Below, piece after piece: positions 33,773 to 42,708 of a DNA stretch of 64,000 nucleotides. This DNA is from Caldilineaceae bacterium. GTDB taxonomy: Bacteria > Chloroflexota > Anaerolineae > Caldilineales > Caldilineaceae. Location: the NCBI GenBank assembly GCA_019637685.1, contig JAHBVF010000035.1:1-64000 (forward strand), given 5' to 3'. The notes under the pieces are model-generated. The model made no database searches. It had not been told where the DNA came from and saw only the letters and a program-made list of their open reading frames with translations. Each line of letters opens with the position of its first letter. The first letter of the stretch is position 1. Position numbers and translations under genes: made by a program.

Positions 33773-36709
33773 TTATACCGTTTGCCCTTTCCAGGCACGC
33801 ACCAACTCCTCCACCGCCAGATCGATCACCGGCCCGCCCTCTAATTCTACCACCAAACGCCCGCCAGCGCTGACTGTTCCGATTTCGACCAGAGGCAGCC
33901 CGGCGAAGTGTTCTTCAACCGCGGCCACGTCCTCCGGCTTTACCTCCACCAACAGCCGCCCGTTGCTTTCGCTGAAAAGAGTGGCAGCTAACCCACCGTC
34001 CCCAGTCCCCAATCCCCAATCCCCAATCCCCATATTCACCCCCAACCGCCCCCCAATAGACATCTCCGCCAGCGCCACGGCCAGCCCGCCTTCGCTCAGG
34101 TCGTGGCAGCTTTGCACCAGACCGGTCTGAATGGCGTTGTGCAGGGCAGTGTAGCGGGCCAGGGGTTCGTTGGGCATTGTGGGCGGGTCGCCGCTGTCAA
34201 TGCCCAGCAGAGAAAAGAGCAGAGAGCCGCCCAATTCCGGGGCTGTCTCGCCGATGAGATAGAGCCGATTGCCCGCGGCTTTCAGATCGCTGGTGCAGGT
34301 GTGGTGGATGTCGGGCACAATACCGACAGCGGAGATAAGCAGCGTGCCGGGGATCGGCTCGCCGTTGAATTCGTTGTAGAGGCTGTCTTTGCCTGATATA
34401 AAAGGCGCGTTGTAAGCCAGCGCCCCGTCGTAGCAGCCCTGGGCCGCACGCACAAGTGTACCCAACCGATCCCGCAATTTGGGATTGCCCCAGCAGAAAT
34501 TATCCAGCAGCGCGATCTGGTCCGGGTCTGCGCCCACGGCCACGGCATTGCGAAAGGCCTCGTCGATAGCGCTGATCGCCATCGCGTAGGGATCGCGTTT
34601 GCCCAGCAGGGGGTTGATGCCGTTGCTCAGGCAGAAGGCTCTGTTGTGATGCCAGGTTCCCAGAGGTTTCAGCACCGCGGCGTCCGCCGGCCCGTCCATC
34701 TCTGGCCCGGTGAAGGGGCGCGCAAGCGTGCCCCCCCGCACCTCATGATCGTAGGTACGCACAATCGCCTCCTTGCTGGCCACGGAGGGGTTCGAAAGGA
34801 GATTGAGAAGGAGATTGGAGAGATTGGAGAGCGGAGATTGGGAATCGGCTGCCAATCTCCCAATCTCCCCCCGCCAATCCTTAATCGCAAAGTTTTTGTC
34901 CCGATATTCCGCCTGCAAATCCATTCCCGGCCAACCGTCGTGGAGAAATTTCATGCCCAATTGGGCCACCGGTCGGCCCTGATAGGTGACGCTCAATTCG
35001 CGGTCGCCGGTGAAAATACCCAACACCCGCATCTCCACATCCCAGCCGTCGGCCAGTTCTTGCAGACGGGGCAGATTCTCTTCGGGCACGGCCAGCACCA
35101 TCCGCTCCTGGGCTTCCGAGAGCCAGATTTCCCAGGGGGTGAGGCCGGGGTATTTCAGCGGCACTTCGGAAAGCTCCACCTCCACGCCCAGTTCCTTGCC
35201 CATTTCGCCGCAGGCCGAGGACAGCCCGCCCGCGCCACAGTCGGTGATGGCGGTGTAGAGCCGCTCGTCCCGGGCCGCCTCAATCAGTTCGATCAGCCCC
35301 TTTTCGGTGATGGGGTCACCGATCTGCACCGCGCTGCCCAGCGTCTCGCTGGTTTCGTGGGTCAGCTCGGCAGAGGAGAAGGTGGCCCCGTGCAGCCCAT
35401 CCCGCCCCGTGCGCCCGCCCAGCACAACCACCCGGTCGCCCAGTTGGGGTTCGGTGGGGTGGCTGCCGCGGGGCAGCAGACCCACGCAGCCGGCAAAGAC
35501 CAGCGGGTTGCCCAGATAGCCCTCGTCGTAGAGCACCGCGCCGTTGACCGTCGGTAGTCCCAATTTGTTGCCGTAGTCGCCGATGCCAGCAACGACGCCT
35601 TCCCGGATGCGGGCGGGGTGGAGCAGACCCGCGGGCAGTTCGCTCTGGGGAAAGTCCTGGGGCGCGAAGCAGAGTACATTTGTGCAGGCGATGGGCCGGG
35701 CCGAGACGCCGATGATATCGCGCACGACGCCGCCGATGCCAGTGTTGGCTCCGCCAAAGGGTTCTAAGGCGGAGGGGTGGTTGTGGGTCTCCACTTTGAA
35801 GGCCAGATCGAAGTCGTCGTCAAAGGCGATGATGCCCGCGTTGTCCACAAAGGCCGAGCGCAGCCAGGGCCGATTGACGGCCTCGGTGGCCCGGCGCAGG
35901 TAATAGCGCAGCATCCCCGGCACTTCGCGCACCACACGGGTGTGGCGCTCCAGACTGATCCAGCGGAAGACGATTTTGGAGCGGAAAGTTTTGTGGACGC
36001 AATGCTCGCTCCAGGTCTGGGCCAGGGTTTCCAGTTCCACATCGGTCGGGTCCCGGTCCATTTCAGCGAAATAGTCCTGAATGGCCTTCATCTCTGGGCC
36101 ATCCAGCGAGAGCATCCGCTCGCCGCTCAGGGCCATCAGAGATTCTTCGTCCAGCCCGGCCAGGCCAATCGACTCCACAAGGTCGCTGGCCCCGGTCTCG
36201 GCATCAAACTGGGGCGGAATGGGGCCGAGGGTGTAGTGTTCGATGGTTTCGTTGCAGAACAGCCCCTGGGCCAGCCGGTGCAGATCGCCTGCGCTGAGAT
36301 CGCCGGTCAATTCGTAGCGAGTGGCTGTGGCAGCCTGGCTGACGGCCATCCCCAATTCGGCCATCCCCCGTTCCAACTCCCGCGCAGTCACATCTGTCAC
36401 GCCGGGGCGCAGGGCTACTTCCACGACGTGGGCAGTCTGGCCGGTAGCGGTGGCGGTGGCAGCGGTAGTGGCAGCGGGCGGCACCGCCCCTGTGGAGAGA
36501 TCGTCCCAGCGCGCGGTCTCTGTCACCGGGTCAACCAAAAGAAAAGCACAGAGCCGGGAAAGCTGCTCTGTGCCTGGGTGCTCTGCCAAAAAGTAGAGTT
36601 TGCTGGTGCGACAGGTCTGCACAGTGTCGATCCCCAAACGCCCGGCCTGCTCTACAAATTGGGCGTTATCTGCCAGCCGCCTGGACGAAACCTCGATGCG
36701 AATAGCCAT
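33773..36709 (-). CDS. purL: FGAM synthase, PurS-like domain fused to PurL
   Basis: The 978-residue synthetase converts FGAR to FGAM using ammonia from PurQ. Residues 1-165 look like two PurS-type repeats ([32 protein letters not shown]) joined by an Ala/Thr-rich linker, before the catalytic core. The core includes [32 protein letters not shown] and [19 protein letters not shown]. Two stretches are encoded by simple repeats: about 613-640 (34790-34870) and about 892-904 (33999-34032). ATG 36709 has gaggaag five bases upstream; longer reading runs through tRNA-Glu and is rejected. Confidence 0.94.
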   Translation of the reverse strand: MAIRIEVSSRRLADNAQFVEQAGRLGIDTVQTCRTSKLYFLAEHPGTEQLSRLCAFLLVDPVTETARWDDLSTGAVPPAATTAATATATGQTAHVVEVALRPGVTDVTARELERGMAELGMAVSQAATATRYELTGDLSAGDLHRLAQGLFCNETIEHYTLGPIPPQFDAETGASDLVESIGLAGLDEESLMALSGERMLSLDGPEMKAIQDYFAEMDRDPTDVELETLAQTWSEHCVHKTFRSKIVFRWISLERHTRVVREVPGMLRYYLRRATEAVNRPWLRSAFVDNAGIIAFDDDFDLAFKVETHNHPSALEPFGGANTGIGGVVRDIIGVSARPIACTNVLCFAPQDFPQSELPAGLLHPARIREGVVAGIGDYGNKLGLPTVNGAVLYDEGYLGNPLVFAGCVGLLPRGSHPTEPQLGDRVVVLGGRTGRDGLHGATFSSAELTHETSETLGSAVQIGDPITEKGLIELIEAARDERLYTAITDCGAGGLSSACGEMGKELGVEVELSEVPLKYPGLTPWEIWLSEAQERMVLAVPEENLPRLQELADGWDVEMRVLGIFTGDRELSVTYQGRPVAQLGMKFLHDGWPGMDLQAEYRDKNFAIKDWRGEIGRLAADSQSPLSNLSNLLLNLLSNPSVASKEAIVRTYDHEVRGGTLARPFTGPEMDGPADAAVLKPLGTWHHNRAFCLSNGINPLLGKRDPYAMAISAIDEAFRNAVAVGADPDQIALLDNFCWGNPKLRDRLGTLVRAAQGCYDGALAYNAPFISGKDSLYNEFNGEPIPGTLLISAVGIVPDIHHTCTSDLKAAGNRLYLIGETAPELGGSLLFSLLGIDSGDPPTMPNEPLARYTALHNAIQTGLVQSCHDLSEGGLAVALAEMSIGGRLGVNMGIGDWGLGTGDGGLAATLFSESNGRLLVEVKPEDVAAVEEHFAGLPLVEIGTVSAGGRLVVELEGGPVIDLAVEELVRAWKGQTV

Positions 36710-36882
36710 AATTTCTTCCTCTGCAAAATAGCCACAGATGTACGCCGAACACAGGAAAATCCACACATCTGTGGTTTCAGCGAAATCTGCGTCCTCATTA
36801 TCTGTCTGACAATTGGCCCTAAAATGCAAAAGACCCAGACGGTTGATACAGTCGGGTCTTTGGGCATCGGGATGAAGTTGTG

Positions 36883-36954
36883 TACCCCCAAGGGGATTCG
36901 AACCCCTGTCGCGGGCTTGAAAGGCCCGTGTCCTAACCACTAGACGATGGGGGC
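36883..36954 (-). tRNA. tRNA-Glu(TTC)
   Basis: A minus-strand cloverleaf has acceptor GCCCCCA paired with TGGGGGT, the D arm GTCTAGTGGTTAGGAC, anticodon loop CTTTCAA and T arm AGGGGTTCGAATCCCCT. CCA is not encoded. Its wobble U34 is a classic target of mcm5-type modification, relevant to the genes at 41.3-44.4 kb. Confidence 0.97.
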
Positions 36955-36974
36955 GGACAGTGGACAGCAAAAAG

Positions 36975-37003
36975 AGTATAGCAGGGCTTGGCAGCGCGGT
37001 CAA
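36975..37003 (-). promoter_or_regulatory. Promoter of tRNA-Glu
   Basis: On the minus strand -35 TTGACC (37003-36998) and -10 TATACT (36980-36975) are separated by 17 bases, 20 bases before the tRNA. Confidence 0.65.
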
Positions 37004-37142
37004 ATTTCTGGCCGTTCTGTTCTGCATTCGCTTTTCGTGGCGGGGCTGGATAAGATACAATTTGTAGGCCGCACCCAGACAGCAGACGGTTAAAATGTTC
37101 CAAAGCTGCTTCTGCCTCAACTTTTCCAGGAGACTCCCACCG

Positions 37143-38288
37143 ATGACCTTTCGCTTTTCGCCTTCTTCACTCTCAGATCGTTGGCTTGTGTTCGTTTTTG
37201 TGCTGACCGCGGCTCTGATGCTGGCGGGCTGCTCGGTCGATGAATTTCTGGCCGACGAGGACACACCCGTTGGGGCGGAGCAGGATGCCGGGGACGACTA
37301 TTATTACACAGAGACACCAGAAGATTGTCTGGAAGACGAAGAGTTTGATGAGGTTGACGAACTTTGTTACCCGATTGTCTACTGCGACGAGGAGGGCGTC
37401 TGCGAGGAAGAGGAATACGGCTTTCTCGATCTCTTCTTCGATCTGGTGGATGAGTTGGTGTGGGGGGTGGCCGGGGGCAACTTTGAGGATTCCGGGGAAG
37501 CGGGGGAGAATACGCTCGTTACCTATCGGGTGGATGGCAATCAGATTGTCGAACCAGAACTGGCCGCGGTCACCGACGATCTGCTGGATTTTCAGGCCGA
37601 CACGGAAACACATCAAAAAATCTGGGTCTATTTTGCCCAACTGATCCCGCCGGATCAGCGCCCTTTTCTGGTCAAATATGTCATCTTTACCGATGGGCCA
37701 GAGGAGGTGCTGGCCTTTGTGACACCGGACACCGACGATCCGACAAAGTGGCTGTTGGGGGTGGATATTGCAGACAGCAGCAACCCGGAGGAGCTGACTT
37801 TTACTCTCGTCCACGAATTTGCCCACCTGATGACACTGAACAGCGCGCAGGTTCCGGTCAACGAAGAGTTGGCGCTGGAACCGGACAACGAAGAGCTTTA
37901 TGAGGCGGCCGCGGCTGCCTGCCCCGTCTATTTTCCCGGCGAGGGGTGCAGCGAGCCGACGTCGTACATCAACGCCTTCTACCAACGCTTTTGGGCGGAC
38001 ATCTACGACGAGTGGTCGGAAAACAATCTGCTTGAGGATGAGGACGAGTACGCGGCAGCCGCAGAGGAATTTTATAGCAGCCGGGAAGAAGATTTTGTCT
38101 CTGACTACGCCGCGACCAGCCCGGAGGAGGATATTGCCGAATCCTTCGCTACTTTTGTGCTGAAGCCCAAACCCAGCCGCGACACCCTGGCCGACCAGAA
38201 GGTGGCCTTTTTCTACGACTATCCCGAACTGGTGAAACTGCGCGCGGAGATGAGCGGACGGCTCTATTCACGGCTGCGGCGACAATAG
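37143..38288 (+). CDS. Lipoprotein with zinc-metallopeptidase motif
   Basis: The 381-residue protein has a signal peptide ending in the lipobox LAGC (about residue 30), a strongly acidic cysteine-containing segment (residues 35-95) and a domain with HEFAH in [15 protein letters not shown] (near residue 228). A downstream Glu-rich region includes [10 protein letters not shown], which may supply the third zinc ligand. It should be an extracytoplasmic protease-like protein; I know no named family. ATG 37143 has aggag upstream; the in-frame 37095 lacks one. It converges on the aldolase gene with three bases between stops. Confidence 0.78.
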   Translation: MTFRFSPSSLSDRWLVFVFVLTAALMLAGCSVDEFLADEDTPVGAEQDAGDDYYYTETPEDCLEDEEFDEVDELCYPIVYCDEEGVCEEEEYGFLDLFFDLVDELVWGVAGGNFEDSGEAGENTLVTYRVDGNQIVEPELAAVTDDLLDFQADTETHQKIWVYFAQLIPPDQRPFLVKYVIFTDGPEEVLAFVTPDTDDPTKWLLGVDIADSSNPEELTFTLVHEFAHLMTLNSAQVPVNEELALEPDNEELYEAAAAACPVYFPGEGCSEPTSYINAFYQRFWADIYDEWSENNLLEDEDEYAAAAEEFYSSREEDFVSDYAATSPEEDIAESFATFVLKPKPSRDTLADQKVAFFYDYPELVKLRAEMSGRLYSRLRRQ

Positions 38289-38291
38289 AAT

Positions 38292-39074
38292 TCAATCACA
38301 CCCGCAATCTTCCGCCTGGTGATTGACCCCGCAGACGACGCAAATGTCGTCGTATTGGCCGGGACGCAGCAGGCCCTGCTGCTCCCGCCAGGCGACCAGT
38401 TTGTCCACTTCGCCCTGGGGCAGGGGCTCGGGGCGGCGCAGTTCGTAGACGGTTTTGGTGATCTGCGCGGCCTGCTCCAGTTTTTCCAGGCGCAGATAGG
38501 CTTCCAGCACCGAGCCGCCGACAGTGACGCTGCCGTGGCGTTGCAGCACAATCGCATCGTAGCGTTTGATCAGCTCCCGGATCACCTCCGCGCCTTCCCG
38601 GCTGGCAGGGGTGGCGTAGTCGCTGGTGGGGATTAGCCCCAGCCCCAGCACCACATCGGGGATCAGGCAGTGGGCCAGGCTGATGCCGGCGATGCTGAGG
38701 GCGATGGCTGTGGGCGGGTGGGCATGGACCACCGCGTCCACATCCGGGCGCTGGCGATAGGCTTCCAGATGGAGGAGCATTTCGCTGGTGGGGCGCAGAT
38801 AGCGCTTCGGCCCGTAGCTGGGGCCGACGATCTCCACATTCGAGTCCACAACAATCAACTCGTCGGGCTGGATCAGCCCTTTGCTGTAGCCGGAAGGGGT
38901 GCAGAGAAAGCGGTCCGGCCCCAGACGCACGCTCACATTGCCGTCGTTGGCCGCCACATACTGGCGCTGCCACAGCATCTGGCAGACCTGGACGATCTCC
39001 TGGCGTAGCTGCTGCTCGCTCTTGCGCGCTTTGGGCGCTGCGCTGCGTTGGTAACGGATCAGTGTTTCACTCAC
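38292..39074 (-). CDS. Class II aldolase/adducin family protein
   Basis: The 260-residue protein belongs to the L-fuculose-phosphate/L-rhamnulose-phosphate aldolase family. ANDGNVSVRLG, the zinc ligands HAHPPTA and the third His in LQRHGSVTVG are in order. A C-terminal extension (CVVCGVNHQAEDCGC) is unusual and could bind metal or target the enzyme to a shell. The two EutN/CcmL genes immediately upstream suggest it is cargo of a bacterial microcompartment that contains the toxic lactaldehyde, as in planctomycete fucose/rhamnose compartments. That link is inferred. Confidence 0.87.
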   Translation of the reverse strand: MSETLIRYQRSAAPKARKSEQQLRQEIVQVCQMLWQRQYVAANDGNVSVRLGPDRFLCTPSGYSKGLIQPDELIVVDSNVEIVGPSYGPKRYLRPTSEMLLHLEAYRQRPDVDAVVHAHPPTAIALSIAGISLAHCLIPDVVLGLGLIPTSDYATPASREGAEVIRELIKRYDAIVLQRHGSVTVGGSVLEAYLRLEKLEQAAQITKTVYELRRPEPLPQGEVDKLVAWREQQGLLRPGQYDDICVVCGVNHQAEDCGCD

Positions 39075-39091
39075 GGCTTCCCCCTGGCAGA

Positions 39092-39124
39092 AGAAGTCCG
39101 ACTTTTTGGAAAAGTCGGACTTCT
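39092..39124. repeat. Family A palindrome with paired substitutions
   Basis: Arms AGAAGTCCGACTTTT (39092-39106) and complement (39110-39124) have a 3-base loop. Compared with the copies at 23219 and 28447, one T is C and the facing A is G, so pairing is kept. It overlaps the stop codon of the EutN-like gene at 39123. Confidence 0.88.
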
Positions 39125-39416
39125 AATCGATTTGCACGTTGTCCACAATTCCCACAATCACCGCCCGCACCGCGCCCTGGCCCGGTTCGGCTTTCTGGCC
39201 GAGAATCTGCTTGGCCCCGCTGCCCTCGTCCATCACCAGCACAGTGTCCCCCACACCCGCCTGCACAGTGTCCACACAGATGTCATATTTGGACAAAGAC
39301 CGGAGGTCCGGCGGGCCGTCCACCCCCTGCATCTCCACCAGCAGCAGTTTGTGACCGTCGAAGGTGGGGTGTTTGACAGTGGCGACGACTGTCGAAACGA
39401 CTTTGCCGATGTACAT
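39123..39416 (-). CDS. EutN/CcmL microcompartment vertex protein
   Basis: A 97-residue protein spans one BMC vertex (pentamer) domain: MYIGKVVSTVVATVKHPTFD, LLLVEM, DTVQAGVGDTVLVMDEGSGA and IVGIVDNV. Such pentamers cap the vertices of bacterial microcompartments. Its ATG overlaps the stop of the upstream paralogue (TGATG). No hexameric shell (BMC-H/T) gene is visible in the window, so the shell genes would have to be elsewhere. The stop codon lies in a family A palindrome. Confidence 0.9.
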   Translation of the reverse strand: MYIGKVVSTVVATVKHPTFDGHKLLLVEMQGVDGPPDLRSLSKYDICVDTVQAGVGDTVLVMDEGSGAKQILGQKAEPGQGAVRAVIVGIVDNVQID

Positions 39417-39727
39417 CAGGCCATCCCTCGATACCTGCCAGGTTTTCTGAAACCTGGCAGGTCTTCCGAAATTTCGTCCACAATGCCCACAATCGCCAGG
39501 TCCACCGGCGCGAAGGTACGCTCCAAGGCCTGGGCTGCTTCCCGGCTGGCAATGAGCATTACCCGCTCACCCGGCCCGGCCTGGCCCGTGGCATCCGCGG
39601 CGATCTGAGGCTGGCCCGCGGGCGCGCTGTGGCGGTCCAGCAACTGGACGACAAGGAGCTTCACCCCGTCCAGATTGGGGGCCTTTTGTGTGGCGACGAG
39701 TGTACCGATGACCTGTCCAAGTTGCAT
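39416..39727 (-). CDS. EutN/CcmL microcompartment vertex protein, repeat-extended
   Basis: A second, diverged vertex protein of 103 residues: LGQVIGTLVATQKAPNLD, LLVVQLLD, GPGERVMLIASREAAQAL and LAIVGIVDEI. The last 15 or so residues (DLPGFRKPGRYRGMA) go beyond the normal domain end. They are encoded by a palindrome at 39433-39462, which also carries the reading to the coupled downstream start. It is six bases from the galactokinase stop, so the four genes form one transcription unit. Confidence 0.88.
   Translation of the reverse strand: MQLGQVIGTLVATQKAPNLDGVKLLVVQLLDRHSAPAGQPQIAADATGQAGPGERVMLIASREAAQALERTFAPVDLAIVGIVDEISEDLPGFRKPGRYRGMA
39433..39462. repeat. Family B palindrome at a coding C-terminus
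   Basis: Perfect 13-bp arms ACCTGCCAGGTTT (39433-39445) and complement (39450-39462) have a 4-base loop. A diverged relative lies in the methyltransferase gene at 41888. Confidence 0.88.
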
Positions 39728-39732
39728 TGCAT

Positions 39733-40914
39733 TTATTCCAGTGCAAAGACTCGCGCGCCAGCGCTGGCGGGGGAAATGTAGACTTCGGGCCAGATGTTCA
39801 TTGTTTTGGAATAGCGCTCGTAGATGGCGTCGCGCACGGCCCGTTCCTGGCCTTTGCTAACCAGTGCCACCGCGCAGCCGCCAAAGCCCGCGCCGGTCAA
39901 CCGTGCGCCCAGGCAGCCGGGCACACTGCGCATGGCATCCACCATCGCGTCCAGGGCATCGCTGCTCACTTCGTAGTCGTAGCGCAGGCTCTCGTGGCTG
40001 GCGTCCATCAGCCGTCCCACTTCGGCCAGATCGCCCGCGGCCAACGCCTGCACAGTGGCCTCTACCCGTTCGTTCTCGCCCACCACATGGCGGCAACGTC
40101 GATAGACAACCGGAGAGAGCAATGCCTTGTGTGCTTCCAACTGGGTGTTGGTCACATCGCGCAGCGCGGTAATATCGGGCAGCACTGCTTGCAACTGGGC
40201 CACCCCCTCCTCACACTGGGCGCGGCGCTCGTTATAGGCGCTGTTGGCCAGAGAGCGGCTGGCCTTTGTGTTGCCGATGACCAGAGATGCGCCGTCTGGG
40301 AAGGGGACCCGCTGATATTCCAGGGAGCGGCAGTCGATGAGCAGCGCGTTGCCTTCCTCTCCCAGCGTGCTGATGAACTGATCCATAATGCCACAGTTGA
40401 CGCCCACAAAGGCATTCTCGGCGTGCTGGGCGGCTTTGGCAATCTGCGGGCCAGTCAGGGCATCCACACTGTCGGCGGCGCTGAGGAGGGCCAGGGCATT
40501 GGAAATCTCCAGCCCCGCCGAACTGCTCAGCCCGCTGCCCCGAGGGATATTACCGCTGACTACCCCCTCCAGCCCGCGCAGGGGAACGCCCGCTTCTTCC
40601 AGCGCCCAAGCGACCCCCATTGTGTAATTGGCCCAGAAGACGTCGTTGCTGAATGCAAAATCGTCCAGATCGAAGTCGGCCCAGGAATCAAATTCAATCG
40701 CGTACAGACGCACCCGCCGATCGGCCCTGGGACGAAAGACAACCCGCACATCTTTGTCCAGGGCCACGGGAAGCACAAAGCCGTCGTTGTAATCGGTGTG
40801 TTCGCCGATGAGATTGACCCGACCCGGCGCAATCGAGACGTGTGTGGGCTTGCCTTCGAATACTTTGGTGAATTCGGCGCAGATTTCTTCGGTGCGTTTG
40901 TCAAGGTTTTGCAT
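39733..40914 (-). CDS. galK: Galactokinase
   Basis: A 393-residue GHMP kinase. The galactokinase signature [17 protein letters not shown], the ATP-binding [13 protein letters not shown] and the C-terminal [13 protein letters not shown] are complete. It phosphorylates galactose at C1 in the Leloir pathway. The start is uncertain: ATG 40914 gives normal family length, while 40932 and 40983 are possible; none has a strong ribosome site. No galT or galE is nearby. It leads the unit galK-eutN-eutN-aldolase. Confidence 0.93.
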   Translation of the reverse strand: MQNLDKRTEEICAEFTKVFEGKPTHVSIAPGRVNLIGEHTDYNDGFVLPVALDKDVRVVFRPRADRRVRLYAIEFDSWADFDLDDFAFSNDVFWANYTMGVAWALEEAGVPLRGLEGVVSGNIPRGSGLSSSAGLEISNALALLSAADSVDALTGPQIAKAAQHAENAFVGVNCGIMDQFISTLGEEGNALLIDCRSLEYQRVPFPDGASLVIGNTKASRSLANSAYNERRAQCEEGVAQLQAVLPDITALRDVTNTQLEAHKALLSPVVYRRCRHVVGENERVEATVQALAAGDLAEVGRLMDASHESLRYDYEVSSDALDAMVDAMRSVPGCLGARLTGAGFGGCAVALVSKGQERAVRDAIYERYSKTMNIWPEVYISPASAGARVFALE

Positions 40915-41002
40915 AAAGTTGGCCCGTTCCATCTGTGGGTGATAGTCAGCCAGACGGCAGTTGATTGATTGATTAGTGTTCATGCCCGTTTCGAGCACAA
41001 CC

Positions 41003-41294
41003 AGCAATGAAAATAGGGACGCAGATTACGCAGATTCTATCCGTGTTTATCAGTGTTCATCAGTGGCTATTCTCAGGTTATAGCAGTGTCACTTTGAAAT
41101 GTGGACTTTCGTAGGGCAGGTTTCTTACCTGCCATTAGCGGTGATGTGGAAATCCGCCCTGCGAAAAACTCCTGTTTTCTACGTGGCATTGCTATAGCAA
41201 TGAAAATAGAGACGCAGATTTACGCAGAAGACACAGATTACGCAGATTCTATCTGTATTTATCCGCGTTCATCAGTGGCTATTTTCAGGTTAGG
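41003..41294. repeat. Direct repeats flanking a palindromic segment
   Basis: The 375-base gap between galK and the methyltransferase gene holds two similar sequences (41003-41083 and 41197-41294) that share AATGAAAATAG, GACGCAGAT, CGCAGATTCTATC and CATCAGTGGCTATT. Between them are palindromes, including GGCAGGT/ACCTGCC at 41117-41135. The second copy reaches the stop region of the methyltransferase gene. Words of the kind CGCAGATT and ATCCGCGTTC also occur at 13205-13362, 21487-21532 and 36721-36790. Confidence 0.7.
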
Positions 41295-42060
41295 CGATTG
41301 GTTGAAGAATCGCGTAGAGGTTCAGATTGCCCTCTTTGCCATCGGCGCGGAAGGTGTGCCCCAGAGCCAACCCCGCGTCCGAAACCAGCCGGTGTAGCTC
41401 GGCCTCGTCCACCTGATGGACATAGCGGGTAGCGAACACCCCCTGTTTCCAGGGCAGTAGCGCGTCGCCGGGTTCGACATCGGTCTCGTCCAGGCCCACA
41501 GCCGACCAGTCGATCAGGCGGCTGCGAAAGCGTTGGCTGGTCAGGAATTGCCAGAAGGAAAGGACGATTGTACCCGGGCAGAGACGGGCGAACTCTTGCA
41601 CAACCGCCAGCCGCAGATCGTAGCCGGGCAGGTGCTGGAGTGTGGCCGTGCAAAGCAGACGATCAAAGCTGCCTTCGCCCAGGGCCGCGGACCAGCGAGG
41701 GCGGGAGAGGTCTGCCTGCACAAAACGGCAATTGACAGCCGCCAGGTCCACCGTGGCGTTTGCGGCCAGCGCCAGCAAATCCCCGCTGCCATCCACACCC
41801 GTATAATCACAGGCGATCCCGGCTTCGTCCAGCAGGCGGGCAAAGCGCCCATTGCCACAGCCCACATCCAGAACGGATAGACGGGTAGACTTGCCAGGTT
41901 CCGAGAGACCCGGCAAGTCTTTCGTGTCACCCCCGAAATAGGGTAAAATAGCAGCCAGCCCCGGTGTCGCCTGCTGCCGGGTCGCGTCGAAGGGTTCGGC
42001 CACCTGGGCATAAAAGTCCCGATTCAGTTGGAGCAGCCGCTGGCGGACCGGTTCACGCAT
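41290..42060 (-). CDS. Trm9/ALKBH8-like SAM methyltransferase
   Basis: The 256-residue class I methyltransferase opens with NRDFYAQVAEPFDATRQQATP, like the start of eukaryotic Trm9. SAM motif I (LDVGCGNGRF) lies at 64-73. A late segment GDALLPWK (198-205) followed by TRYVH matches the tRNA wobble-uridine methyltransferase pattern (D-x-x-x-PW, RYYH). Trm9 methylates cm5U34 to mcm5U34. The divergent neighbour two genes away is Elp3, which makes the cm5 group. Residues 47-57 (DLPGLSEPGKS) are encoded by a family B-like palindrome. Substrate assignment is inferred. Confidence 0.75.
   Translation of the reverse strand: MREPVRQRLLQLNRDFYAQVAEPFDATRQQATPGLAAILPYFGGDTKDLPGLSEPGKSTRLSVLDVGCGNGRFARLLDEAGIACDYTGVDGSGDLLALAANATVDLAAVNCRFVQADLSRPRWSAALGEGSFDRLLCTATLQHLPGYDLRLAVVQEFARLCPGTIVLSFWQFLTSQRFRSRLIDWSAVGLDETDVEPGDALLPWKQGVFATRYVHQVDEAELHRLVSDAGLALGHTFRADGKEGNLNLYAILQPIA
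41888..41918. repeat. Family B-like palindrome inside methyltransferase gene
   Basis: Arms GACTTGCCAGGT (41888-41899) and 41907-41918 pair with one mismatch around a short loop. The coding peptide (DLPGLSEPGK) resembles the one encoded by the palindrome at 39433 (DLPGFRKPGR). Confidence 0.75.
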
Positions 42061-42081
42061 AGAAGATTCGGAGACGGTAAG

Positions 42082-42708
42082 ATGGCAAATGCAATGCGTA
42101 CCCTATTTGAGACGCCGAGCAAAGCGCGTATGAGTGCGGATGAGTATATCGACTTTCCATTGAGCGCGCATAAGTCCGATCTGATTGAAGGAGTTTTTGT
42201 AATGGCATCTCCAGCGTCCTATCGGCACGAAGCCACGCAAAGTTTCATAAGTGCCTTATTGACACTCTTCGTTGATTTGCGAACGTTAGGGCAGGTATTG
42301 GGAGCAAATGCCGCGTTCCGGCTCTCGGAAGAAAATGCTTTTCAGCCAGACATTTCATTTATCCGCACCGAACGGCTGCATCTGGCCGAAGATATCTATT
42401 TCCCTGGCCCGCCAGATTTGGCCGTAGAGATTGTCTCCCCCAGCAGCCGCCAGTACGACGAAGTGGAAAAGCGCATTAACTACGGACGCTACGGCGTGCG
42501 GGAATATTGGCTCATCGACCCCATCTACGAGACGATTCGCTTCTTCAGCCAGGCCGAAGGTGAACTGCTCCCCATCCCCGCCGAGCAGGGCGTCTACCAT
42601 TCCCGGCTCCTCAAAGGTTTCTATCTGCGCCCGGAATGGCTCTTTCCCGGTGAAGATACGCCGCGCCCGTCTGTTTTGGCTGCGGCCCGCGAGATAGGCA
42701 TCCTCTGA
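42082..42708 (+). CDS. Uma2 family (DUF820) putative nuclease
   Basis: A 208-residue PD-(D/E)XK-like Uma2 protein. LIEGVFVMASPASYRHE, the acidic QPDISFIR, PDLAVEIVSPSS and YGVREYWLIDP are the family landmarks. These proteins are abundant in cyanobacteria and Chloroflexota; a nuclease role is predicted but poorly tested. ATG 42082 has a ggag site and lies 22 bases from the divergent methyltransferase start. The stop shares a base with the elp3 ATG (TGATG), so elp3 expression is coupled to it. Confidence 0.88.
   Translation: MANAMRTLFETPSKARMSADEYIDFPLSAHKSDLIEGVFVMASPASYRHEATQSFISALLTLFVDLRTLGQVLGANAAFRLSEENAFQPDISFIRTERLHLAEDIYFPGPPDLAVEIVSPSSRQYDEVEKRINYGRYGVREYWLIDPIYETIRFFSQAEGELLPIPAEQGVYHSRLLKGFYLRPEWLFPGEDTPRPSVLAAAREIGIL

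Noticed and set aside
36710-37264. Longer purL reading frame to 37264
   Set aside because: It would run through the tRNA-Glu gene and its promoter; ATG 36709 has a ribosome site and the family N-terminus.
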